The notes under the pieces: model-generated
The model's input: the letters and a program-made list of their open reading frames with translations, nothing else
The model's database searches: none
What the model was told of the DNA's origin: nothing
Program-made: the position numbers and the translations under genes
NCBI GenBank assembly: GCA_001792895.1
Contig: MARA01000001.1
Coordinates: 3,777,265 to 3,841,264, forward strand
DNA from: Lentinus brumalis
Taxonomy: Eukaryota; Basidiomycota; Agaricomycetes; Polyporales; Polyporaceae
Reading direction: 5' to 3'
DNA: 64,000 bases
Part shown: positions 1-9,789 of the stretch, one piece after another
Layout of the letters: every line of letters begins with the position of its first letter
How positions within the stretch are numbered: the stretch's first letter is position 1

Positions 1-940
1 TGAGCCCGAGTTGCCCAATTGCAAGTCTCACAACTCATCGGGCGACAACGCATTCGTTTCCGTGCAGGTCGAAGCGCTGAAGAGCTGAGATGGCGGATGT
101 CGCGAGACCGGTCAAACCGACACAGGTACTCGTGTTGAATGGTGATGCGGGGTCGCCACTGCGTTGCAAACGTGGCCACTGGATATCTGCGACGCAGTGG
201 CAACGACTGCATATGCTCATCCCCAGCTCGCTTGGCAAATGAGGCGGTCAATCATGAGGTCTAGGTCCAGTGCGCTCCGGTCAACCACCGGTTGGACAGG
301 TTCAGCAGGTAGCCCCTAGGCTGAGCGGGAGCTTGGCAAGGTGATTGACGTGTCTAACCATTCGCATGAACAGACGCGGGATGAAATATGCCCTCCACTA
401 TCTTGCGCCACAGTGAACAGACAACAGTACTAGTGAAGGACATAGCATACCTATTGCAGTGATCCGGGGAATGTTTCGGGTTTCAGCGCATATTCATCGC
501 GTTCCTGAGTGTACGGTCAGATTCGAAGGTCCACCGGCCTTTTGGGAAGACATACCGCTTTTGTTGTCGTGACGCCTGCCGTTATGTATTGAGCCCCGCT
601 TGAGTAAACCGAACCCGACAGAAAGCGCAGGTAACTAAGCAAGAGCGAGAAGATAATCAAGTGAACGACGCCCAGGATGAGGAGGAGCAGACTACACAGG
701 CGCCCGGCTGGACGACTTCTGAACGACACTTCTCCACTCACCACACTGTCCTCTGCACGACCTCAGGCCTCAGACTCAAAGAGCGGATTCGGGAAACAAG
801 ATGAACTATCTAGCCATGCCCTGATCTGGCTGAGGCTCTACGCGTACTCCACGCCCTTCCGACTGCGATCTGCCTATGCATGAGCCTCCACGGACTCGCC
901 AGTCGACCTTCGCCTCCGTCCCTGCAAAGCGCCATACACT
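1..940. other. No supported gene
   Basis: Only short overlapping ORFs are present and none has a recognisable domain or a convincing chain of exons. A 75-codon minus-strand ORF at 517-744 has a hydrophobic run, but nothing around it extends it. The last part should include the promoter of the gene starting at 941. Confidence 0.4.
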
Positions 941-1835
941 ATGCTTCCTCGCGCTCCCATCGTGCTGGTTTTAGTTGCCGTACTGGATGTAGTTGCTGCT
1001 CAGCAGATGACATCTGCGCCGGGACCACCTATACTAGTGCCAAGCAAAGGCGACACCTGGACAGTGGGAGAGTTGCGCACGGTAGAATGGTGAGTTGTTC
1101 AATTGTCCAGCCCTGTCTCGCATATCGCTTCTGCAAGCGCGTGAGCCTGACTTCGGAGGTTCAGACCAGATCAGTGTTGTTGAGGAGAAGTGTCGTCAAC
1201 AAAGGACTTGCTGCCAGTGACCCAGTGACCAACTCCAGCGGCGACCCACTCCTGGGCTTCATCATCTTGTCATACGACAGCGGGTCCGTTCTGAATGAAC
1301 CCAGTCCTCTTGGAAGGCAAGTCTATCGACTCGTTACATGTCAGAATATAGACTGAGTGCACTCGGACTCGTGACAGGTCAGCGAGTTGCGTCAGGTTTT
1401 CCGCTGGCGCAGAAGATGGTGAACATCATCGTGCCCGAGGTCCCTACGCGACAGCAGTGAATGCTGATGCCGACGGCGTGAGCTGGACCGACCCCTTGGA
1501 GATATTCAACCGCAAGGATCCGCAGGGTATTGGAACGCGCCCGACGTCGCGTTCAGTGAGCAGCGCCCCGCCCATCTCTGTTACATACAGTCGTGCTTCC
1601 GACGCCGACTGATAGCGATGTCTCCTCTGCCTCCCCTACGGCCATGCCTCCGAGCTCTGCTTCTGCGACAGTACCTCCGAGCTCCTCGTCAACGGCGACC
1701 AGTACGAGCACCAGTCCTTCGGCGTCTCAGACAACTCGCAACAATGTTGCTGGCTCTTCGTGGCCCAACGACCTCTTGGCTGGAGCGGGGAACCTCTCCG
1801 TGCCTCTCATGCTACTTGTTCATGGCGTTCGGTGA
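941..1835 (+). pseudogene. Kre9/KNH-like secreted Ser/Thr-rich wall protein, apparently frame-broken
   Basis: The first exon from the ATG at 941 gives a signal peptide (LVLVAVLDVVAAQ) and then the start of a Kre9/Knh1-like N-terminal domain (PSKGDTWTVGELRTVEW). An intron starts near 1089. A second exon gives VTNSSGDPLLGFIILSYDSG, and a third near 1383 gives GFPLAQKMVNIIVPEVP. These match, in order, the blocks of the minus-strand gene at 2415-3446. The frame then has to change near 1440 and again near 1590 to reach the conserved PPISVT block and a long Ser/Thr-rich tail that ends in a hydrophobic, GPI-signal-like segment. Neither change has usable splice sites, so I read this as a damaged copy or as sequence error. 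Known members are secreted or GPI-anchored and linked to beta-1,6-glucan and wall assembly. Confidence 0.5.
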
Positions 1836-2414
1836 ATGTTGCTCGTAATTGATGTAAATCGCCGGCCGAAGACGTCCGTCATACGCACTGCATGTCCATT
1901 GTTCAGGCTTGGTAGCTATGTCATCGTGTCAATGGAGAGTTGCGGTTGCTCGTAACAATGCAGCCTCCCTGCATGCAGATCACAAGCATAGTGGTGGCGG
2001 TCAAGAGAACATTACGGACTTCGAAGCGTGTCGGAAGGCCTGCGCTGTGTAGGCTCTTTGAGTGATAGGGCAAGTGCTACTGTATGATGGTGGTTTGAGT
2101 GGTAGAGTAAAAGAGCGAGAGGGGATGTAGGACGCGTGAAAGCCAAACGGGCGTATATCACACACGAAGAGAAGAGCACCTAGCGATCGTATTGTGTCCT
2201 CGAGTAAGCAAAGCATTATTAGGTCTCAGTACCGCGAGCACTGACTGACGGGAGTATGTATGTAAGGGTCTAAGAGAATCCAAGTCCATGTGCCTACGGA
2301 ATCTAGAGGGGATAGTCCTATGCTACACACAAAGAGTGAATCGTGATCGTGAAGTGAGCGGTCCGTATGTGGATGATAAGAGAGAGCTGTAAGGGCAATG
2401 ATAGTGGTGAAGAC
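1836..2414. other. Convergent intergenic stretch, nothing recognised
   Basis: This lies between the 3' ends of the two Kre9/KNH-like genes and should hold both 3' UTRs. I see no domain, repeat or RNA gene. Confidence 0.4.
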
Positions 2415-3446
2415 TCAGCGGAGCCGTCGAGGATAGAGCCGCTTGTCGTGCTCGCGAGAGTGACGCGCACGCTTCATGCGATGTGTAGGGGCAGGCTGCA
2501 TATCGGACGTCTGCACGAGCGCCATCCGTGCGCCGACTGCAGTCGGCGTCGCTTCGGGATCCACACCCTCGTCCTCAGAAGCTGAGGCGAGCGAAGCGTT
2601 CGTTTGGGTCCCTGTTGCAGACGCGGAAGGCGGGCTCGTGATAGACACAAAGCCCGACGAGGACGAGGCAGAGGCCGTCGCAGACGCGAGACTCGCCGAG
2701 TCTGACATTCCCGTCAATTCGCTGTCGGAGAACATCGACGTAAGCGACATGGTGACAGAGACCGGTGGCGCCGTGGTAACAACGAGCTTGTCAGGAGGCT
2801 GGTCCGAGCCCTCGACGTCCTCTGGATTGAAGATGCTGATGGAGCCGCTCCAGGCTGAGGCGTCATGTTCTTCCCGAGAGAACACTAGACGTTATTTGTG
2901 AGACACCATAAACGAGTGGTTAGATAGATAAGAGCGTGTGGGAACGCACGGTACAAGGAATAGTCGTCTCTGGTTGGGACTGAGGGTACCATGACGTTTG
3001 CTAGGCGATCCGCTAACGGAAACCAACCCGTAAGCTCTGCGACGAGGTCAGTACCCGCACGCGTTTCACGCAACGATACACTCACCCGCAATCAGAACAT
3101 GCGCGTTCTGCGACCCTCCCGAGTAAGCCAAAATGAACTTGGCCATGATCGGGTCTCCGGAGCTGTTCGTTGTCCTCACATGGGTCAATGTCCTACAACC
3201 CAGATGATTCTCAACCTCATAAGGACTCGTTGAGAAGAAAAGAACGTACCATTGAACCGTGTGCATATCCCCGACCTGCCAGACATCGCCTGTGCGCGGC
3301 GCGACGATCGACGACTCGCGTTTGTACGACGGGAACGCGCCTCCAACCGCCACGACGACGAAGCATGCCAGCGTGGCTGCGAGGCACAGCGTCGCCGCAG
3401 CTGCTGTGGTGATTCTCCAGAGGCGCGAGCGGTGGTGCGTCTTCAT
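2415..3446 (-). CDS. Kre9/KNH-like secreted protein, Ser-rich
   Basis: Four exons can be joined in frame. Exon 1 starts at 3446 (MKTHHRSRLW), runs through a long hydrophobic signal/anchor segment and ends at DVWQVGDMHTVQW. The next exons give NSSGDPIMAKFILAYSGG, then GWFPLADRLANVMVPSVPTR, then LFSREEHDASAWSGSISIF. This is the block order of the Kre9/Knh1 N-terminal domain, and the phases agree at all three introns. I preferred the ATG at 3446 to the upstream one at 3539 because it puts the hydrophobic segment near the N-terminus. After the domain comes a Ser/Ala/Thr-rich stretch and then a basic tail (HRMKRARHSREHDKR) with no GPI signal, so an unusual tail or a missed last exon is possible. 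The family acts at the cell surface in wall glucan assembly. The paralogue at 941-1835 is convergent with it. Confidence 0.65.
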
Positions 3447-3870
3447 GGCATGGGTGCTGGACCAAGAGAGGGTACGGGAGACGACGGCTGAATGACGAGC
3501 ATAGCTGGCCCGCCCGTCGGATGAGGAGTCCTCGGCCACCTTCGACTTCGCTCGCCTCCAGGTGATCCTAAGCTGCTTATCAACGCCGTTTCACGGCTGC
3601 TTGTCGAAGACCGGAGGTGGAGCTGCATGTTAGCGGTGATGAATGCAACATCCCGTCCTCATCCGAGCGTGAAGGTCGGCGCGTACGGCCTCCAGAAGCT
3701 GCATCGCCACACATACCCCTCTCAAGCGAGCCTCGCAATATTGATGACATTTTCCGCCTCCGGTCGCAAATTTGGCGGTGGTCTGCATATAGAACGTGCT
3801 ATCAGTACAGAGCGGTATGTGGCTAATTGCTACACCTTGTATCCTAGTATGTATGTCTCATTCTGTAAAC
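3447..3870. other. Intergenic, nothing recognised
   Basis: This should include the promoter of the minus-strand Kre9/KNH-like gene and the 3' UTR of the hydantoinase-B gene. The short ORFs here show no domain. Confidence 0.35.
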
Positions 3871-5987
3871 CTAGAAGCCAGCCTGCGCCGCCTCCCGCTC
3901 TGCGAGACTACCGCGGGGAGCCCATGCACGTAGATGGTCGTGTCCACCGTGTGCGAGCTCTTCCTCCTCCTCCTTGGATATGCCCCAGGCACCCGCGCCA
4001 GGCGTCTCGATGAGCAGGCGATCACCCTTGCCCATGAATGTGGTGGCCTTCCCGCCTATGTTGATCTTCCTCGGCTTCAGTGGCTGACGCTCGTCATAAT
4101 CCTCTGGAAGGTCCCCATCTTCTTCCCGTGGTTGCTTGATCCAAGTGTTGCGCCCAAGCGCCCCAGGTTCGCCGCCCTCCATGCCGTAGGGCTGGCGTGT
4201 GCGACGTTCAGAGAGTATCGACACCTGCAAGGGTTCGAGGAACTCGATCTCGCGAACTACACCATCGCCACCGCGCCATCGACCCTTGCCACCGGAGCCC
4301 TCGCGGATGCCGAACTGGTGAACGATGACGGGGTAACGGCGTTCAAGAATCTCGACATCGCCGATACGTGTGTTGGTGATGTGAGTATGGACACCGGACG
4401 TGCCGTGCCAGCCAGGACCCGCGCCCGATCCACCAGCAATGGTCTGGCAGAAGATAGTCAGGATATACGGCCGTGAAGTTGAGTAGAGAGCATTACCTCG
4501 TAGTAACCATATCCAACAACGTTGTTGCCCTCCTTATCTTTGCCACCCGCACCGAACGTCAAGTTGCTGCCACATGTATCAGCATCCGTCCACGAACCGC
4601 TAAGATTGCGGAACATACTTCGTGCATCCCTGGCTGGCAGCGCACGCGTGGAACGCCTTGAGCACGACATCCACAATCCGTTGCGACGTAAGGACGTTAC
4701 CACCGCACACCGCAGCAGTGCGAGAAGGAGCAAGGAGCGAACCTTCGGGAATCTTGACTGCGTAGCGGATGTTAGAAAGCTTTAAAAGAAGCACGGGACG
4801 TACACACCGGTGATGGGCACCAAGCACCCAGCATTGAGCGGGATGTCCATGTCGAGCATGGCACGCATACAATAGATGACGGCCGAGTGCACGACGGAGA
4901 TGGGGGCGTTCAGATTGCCACGGATTTCGCAGCCGGTGCCCTCGAAATCGAGTACCGCGGAGCCTTCCTTCTCGTCGATCTCTACCTTCAGCTTGATCTG
5001 TACGCAAATATGCATGTCAGTCGGTGCACGAAGACCGATTGCTCGTGGGACGTACCGGAGAGCCGTCGTCGAGGTAGTCAATAGCTTCGAGGACATTCGA
5101 GCCAGCGCGCTTTACAACATCACGAAGGAGGTTGCGGACGGAGGACTCTGCGTTCGCGCGGATGTGGTACATGTACTCCTGGACGGTCTCCAACCCGTAG
5201 TCATCGACGACTTCTCGTACATGGATGTCAGTTTCGGGTCTTGGAGTGGAAAGAGGACGCACTCTGCTGGATTAGCTGGATTCCCTTGTAATTCGCCGCA
5301 ATCTGGGCCTTCAGGTCGCTCTCCACATCCCTGAGGTTCCTGCATCCCGAGCTACCGGGATACTGCGCAGGTTTGGTGACCATATAGTCCACGAGGCCCT
5401 CGTGGTCGAACATTCCCTCATGGACGATCTTGAAACTGAGGATGTTCGCTCCTTCCTCAAAGATCGTCTGCGACGTCGGCGGCATCGAACCGGGCAGAAT
5501 ACCGCCGATATCGGCATGGTGGCCGCGGGACGCAGTGAAGAAGATGATCTCGCGCTCGCCGGTGGACGAGGGTGCGGAGAAGACAGGGGAGATGATGGTG
5601 ATGTCAGGCAAATGCGAGCCGCCTGCATGCGGAGAGTTCGTCATAAGGACATCGCCCGGCTTGAGGGTCTTCGCGTGCAGCTGCATCTGGTATCGCACGG
5701 CGCTGTTGGGCAATCATGAACTCCTTCATCATCTCAGGAGCCCGAGGAGGATGCACTCACAAACTCATCGACCCCAGGTGAATGGGAATGAAGGGCGCAT
5801 TCGCGACGAGGTCGCCATCGGGAGCAAACAGCGCGCACGAGAAGTCGAGCCGTTCCTTGATATTCGTGCTGATTGCGGTCTGTTGCAAGGACCGTCCCAT
5901 CGCCTCCGCCACGCTCATGAAGCGGTTAGCGAAGAGTGTGAGTAGGATCGGGTCCGGCGGGCTGTACTGCTTCGTCTGTGCAGACAT
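3871..5987 (-). CDS. Stand-alone hydantoinase B / C-terminal half of 5-oxoprolinase
   Basis: The exons read in order as one HyuB domain: [20 protein letters not shown], then [39 protein letters not shown], then the [20 protein letters not shown] block, the [18 protein letters not shown] block, [19 protein letters not shown] and the final [17 protein letters not shown]. In 5-oxoprolinase this half works with an N-terminal HyuA half in ATP-dependent opening of 5-oxoproline to glutamate. Here the ATG at 5987 begins directly before HyuB, and the sequence upstream leads into a divergent gene at 6414, so HyuA is absent from this locus. At least six short introns interrupt the gene, for example one between about 5748 and 5710. 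The usual full-length fungal enzyme is near 1,300 residues; this one is roughly half. It may pair with a HyuA encoded elsewhere, or be a different hydantoinase-like enzyme. Confidence 0.85.
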
Positions 5988-6413
5988 GGCTGGCGCGTTC
6001 AACGGGTAAAGCGAAGGGGGTGTTGTGAAAGGTCTTGGAGGCCTTAAGTCTACTGCATGACGCGAGTCAGTACGATACATAACTGCCTTGAGTTCACCCG
6101 CCTCCGGGCTCCCGAAATGCATACACTCACCGCATATACCGACTTGTCTATCCAATGCTCCAGGGTGCCCGATCCAGAGATGCTACGTCGTTGCAAAGCT
6201 CGCTGGAGAACGGCGTATGCGGGTCTACGTGGGGAAACAGGCTTGGGCAGCGAGAGATGGCGAGCATGACGGTGGTCACATGTAGAGACCTGTAGAGACG
6301 CGCTCGGTGTCGCGGGACGCCGCGACGCGTCGTGCACGCTGCTTTCCTCGACCACGACCATTCACATATCAACTTGCATACGGTCGCCGTCGTTCTCACA
6401 GCGAGGGCGAGAA
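5988..6413. promoter_or_regulatory. Divergent promoter region between the HyuB and UBR7-like genes
   Basis: About 425 bases separate two divergent ATGs (5987 minus, 6414 plus), so both promoters should lie here. No clear TATA box or other motif stands out, and the short ORFs across it look incidental. Confidence 0.4.
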
Positions 6414-7990
6414 ATGGCCGACTCTGCGACGCTCACGTCTGTTCTTGAGTCCCAGAACGCTCTCCTGCAGGAGGCCTCGCTCGCGCTGCCACACTCATTC
6501 TCGCAGTGCACTTATTCCCTTGGGCATATCCGCCAGGCCGTGTACCTCTGCTTAACGTGCACGCCGCCCAGCTCTGGCAAGCCTCTGCGCGGTGTCTGCG
6601 CTGCCTGCTCAATAGCATGTCACACGGACCACGAACAGCTTGAGCTCTTCCCCAAGCGCAACTTCCGGTGCGACTGCCCTACGCGCGCCCTTGACCATAC
6701 ATGTACCCTCCACACACATCTCGAAGAGCCGAACGACACCAATGAGTACGGGAGAAACTTCAGAGCGGAGTTTTGCAGGTGTGATAGGACATATAACGCG
6801 GAGAGCGAGAGGGAGACTATGATCCAGTGTGTAGCTTGTGAGGTGTGTCCGAGTGGCCTCTGTAGCGCAAGTGCTAACCGTAAACGTTTCAATCACTGTA
6901 GGACTGGTTTCACGAGTCTTGTTTGAACCTCCGTGAGAGACCGCCGTCTCGCGACCCAACCCCCGAGGTTGCACCTCAGTCTGAAGCACCACCTCTCGAT
7001 GATGGAGCTTCGGACGCATCATCGTCCGGGCTCCCCCACCTCTCATCAATGCGAGTGACTATGACGCCCTCGTATGCAGTGCGTGCGTACGCAAGATCGA
7101 CGCTCTACGCAAAGTCGCAGGCACTCCTGGCGCGCTCATGGTCGTGCGCTCTGCTGACTCTCCAGCGGGACGATGGATAATTATCGGGAAGGACGAGGCA
7201 AAGGAGATGGCTCCCGTCGAAGTGGACACTCAGGACGGGATCAAGACGAATGAAGCTCTCCCGCAAGCAGCTGCAGGAGACAAGCGCGAGAGGTCGTCGT
7301 CCATCTCTGAGGATCATCAGGCGAAGAGAGTGCGCGTATCTCCAGGCGCGGAGTCTATCACTCCTTGTCTTGCGCCTGCCCAGGATCCGGGAGTGCGGAA
7401 ACTGCTCGATAGTCTTGATACAGCTTCACGAGAGGACGCAGACGCGAACGTCGAAGAAGGGAACCACGCGGAGCGCTATTATGGAGCCGGGGACGTCTTC
7501 CTCACTGAGGGATGGAGGGCTCGCTGGTGCCGCTGCAAAAGTGTAAGTTATCAACTCCCCCCTGTTGCGTATGTTTTTGACGCGACTTTCATAGTGTCTT
7601 CCATCGCTACAATCTCGTCCTTACTTGCTAGAGGAAGAGGAGACGTATGAGCCTCCTGAAGATCCTGATTCTGGTGGGAAGCCCTCACACTATATGCACC
7701 TTGCACACTAACTTATGCACGACAGGTCTCTCATTGGAGGAGCTAGGGATGCGCGCACTACAGGGCCTTCCTCGGGAGAGTGCCATCAATGGCATTATGG
7801 CGTTCAACGCGATGCGGTGAGTTCTTGTGTCGACTTGATCCTCCCATGTTGGGCTGATTTTCGTCGACTCAGCGATGACCTCATGAAGCACCTGCGTCCG
7901 TTCGCGGAGCGAGGCGATGAAGTAACTGAGGCAGACATCAGAGGATTTTTTGACCAACGGATCCGAGAATTGCAAGCCCGGCGTCGTTAG
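6414..7990 (+). CDS. UBR7: UBR7-like E3 ubiquitin ligase (UBR box plus PHD finger)
   Basis: The protein starts MADSATLTSVLESQNALL and runs into a Cys/His-rich UBR box: CLTCTPP, GVCAACSIACHTDHEQLELF, RNFRCDCPTR, then FCRCDRTYN and the cysteine pair of a PHD finger (MIQCVACE). An intron ends at 6901, and exon 2 resumes at DWFHESCLNLRER, completing the PHD. A second intron, probably about 6946-7007, restores the frame to PPPLINASDYDALVCSACVR. Later exons carry a disordered acidic stretch with a basic RVRVSP patch, a tryptophan/cysteine motif (EGWRARWCRC) and a C-terminal helix ending at the stop in 7988-7990. The family recognises N-degrons through the UBR box and ubiquitinates targets, including histone H2B in animals. 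Domain order and length fit UBR7. The 6946 splice site is the weakest part of the model. Confidence 0.85.
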
Positions 7991-8321
7991 ACTGGTCTCT
8001 GAGCTTTGTACTCTTGTACTATTCTATTATCACGATTCTCTGCCACTCCAAGAACAAGCTTGCAGGACTTATGCTGTCGCTGCAGGATCGATAGCCTTCC
8101 AGGGCGATGCTCTAGAGTCTAGACCGCGGAGCGGCGCGCCTCGTTGTTTGGCCCGAGCGCGCGAAAGTGGCTAAACACGCGCGTGTCACGGGACCGCAGA
8201 GCGCACGTGAGGAGTTGTTGATCGTGAGTAGACTTGTGCTGAGCCACGCCCCGCGCATCTTGACCTCCTTCCCCTACCATCCCCGCCCCCCGCAAACAAC
8301 AGCCCCCGCGCGTCACACACA
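7991..8321. other. Intergenic between UBR7-like and basic chromatin-type gene
   Basis: This should hold the 3' UTR of the UBR7-like gene and the promoter of the next gene. A CT/C-rich run sits just upstream of the ATG at 8322, which is common in fungal promoters. Nothing else is seen. Confidence 0.35.
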
Positions 8322-9026
8322 ATGCCCCGTAAAGCCGCTGCCACCGCTGAGACAAACGCGGAGCCCCGCCGCTCTTCCCGTATCAAGGAGCAGCCCAAGC
8401 CTGAGCCTGCCCCCAAGAAGGCTCCCGCAAAGCCGCGCACCAAGAAGGTGAAGGAGCCCGCCGCTGAAGGCGAAGAGAAGCCCAAGTCGACCAAGGGTCG
8501 CAAGCGCACTGCTGCTGAGGTAGAGGCTGAGGACGGCGCCGCCGTCAACGGTGAGGAGCCACCAGCGAAGAAGGTGCGTCTTGCAGTTACAGTCGTCCCG
8601 CCGCCGCCGCCGCCCAGTCGCTCACCCTCGCGTAGGCGAAGCCTTCCTCTAAGGCTGCTGGCAAGCCCGCCAGCAAGGCCGCCGCGGCCAAGCCCGCCTC
8701 CAAGGCGTCCCGTGCTGGTTCGGCGAAGCCGGCATCGCGCGCCGCAAGCGCAAAGCCTGCCTCGCGGGCCTCCGCGAAGCCCGCGTCCACTGCTAAGAAG
8801 CCAGCATCGCGTGCTGGGTCAAAGAAGCCGGCATCCAAGGTGCGTGGTACTCGATGGTCGATGCCCTCGACTCGATGTCTTATCGGACGACGTGTAGGCT
8901 GGCGCCGCTGAGAAAGAGAATGGGGCTGCTGCGGCTCCGGAGACGATCGCTGAAGAGCCCGAGGCGGAGGCAGCTGCCGAGGCCAACGGCGAACAACCTC
9001 CGGCTGAAGAGACCACGGCGGCGTGA
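8322..9026 (+). CDS. Lys/Ala/Pro-rich basic nuclear (HMG/H1-tail-like) protein
   Basis: Exon 1 begins MPRKAAATAETNAEPRRSSR and continues as a Lys/Pro/Ala-rich chain with a KGRKR nuclear-localisation-like patch. After an intron of about 60-70 bases, exon 2 is built from imperfect repeats of about six residues centred on KPAS (KPASKA, KPASRA, KPASTA). A second intron then leads to an acidic C-terminus (EEPEAEAAAEANGEQPP) with the stop at 9024-9026. There is no globular domain. The composition resembles linker-histone tails or HMGN-like chromatin proteins, so a DNA- or nucleosome-binding role is inferred from composition alone. The RRSSR motif near the N-terminus could be a phosphorylation or nucleosome contact site. 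Confidence 0.6.
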
Positions 9027-9789
9027 TATAGGTGCGAGTGGTGTGCAGTCGTCTTTAGCCCCTTTTGTTGACGATGGCATGGACACGACAGCACGACTTC
9101 GACTGTCCGATGGCCTCCATGCACCTTTTCTCCTTGGCTCGCTGTCGCTGTCGCCGCTTTTTATCTCTTCTATTTAACCCAAGCCGCACCCACGGGAACT
9201 AGCTACTCCGCCGATTCCCCTCGATATCCTACTGTCCTCCTGCGAATTCCCCGCTTCCCGCTGCGTAGTGCCGGCTTGCGTGTTTATGTAAATATGAATG
9301 GGGGCCGTGTATTCTGGTTTCTTCGCTCGTCGTCGTCGCATTGTTGCCTGTCCTACCCTCGCTGAGTTAGTACATGTACGTTGCGTGTTATACTACTAGT
9401 GTCGTTTGGTTTGACGTCTGTACAATGTAAACTCGGGTTTACTGAACTCTCGAGGAGTGCCGAAGCTTGCGTTCAAACCCTTCTATTACAACTGAGGTCT
9501 GGCATGTAGAGAAAGCCCAAGGTCGGTGCGAAATGTCAGAGGTCAGTACTTCACTTGGGGCTGTCGGTGGGCTCGATCTATGTGGACCTGATCAAGACCC
9601 AAACAGAGTGTTGAAAAAAGGCTCAATGTATTGGTGCAAACGGATTGTGAGGGTATTGATACAAATACAACATGCGTGAGAGTCTATAAAACATAGTCCA
9701 TGCCATGAAAGCAAAGAGCACAGCGACGAAATCTGTTCATGCGATATCCAACCTCGCCATCGCCATCGAACTGCGCAAACAGCGGCAGG
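9027..9789. other. Convergent 3' UTR region
   Basis: This lies between the basic-protein gene (+) and the end of the polymerase epsilon gene (-). No further ORF or RNA gene is supported. Both transcripts probably terminate here. Confidence 0.4.

Noticed and set aside
517..744. 75-codon minus-strand ORF with a hydrophobic run
   Set aside because: No flanking exons, no known family, and its first codons are not conserved-looking; too weak to call.
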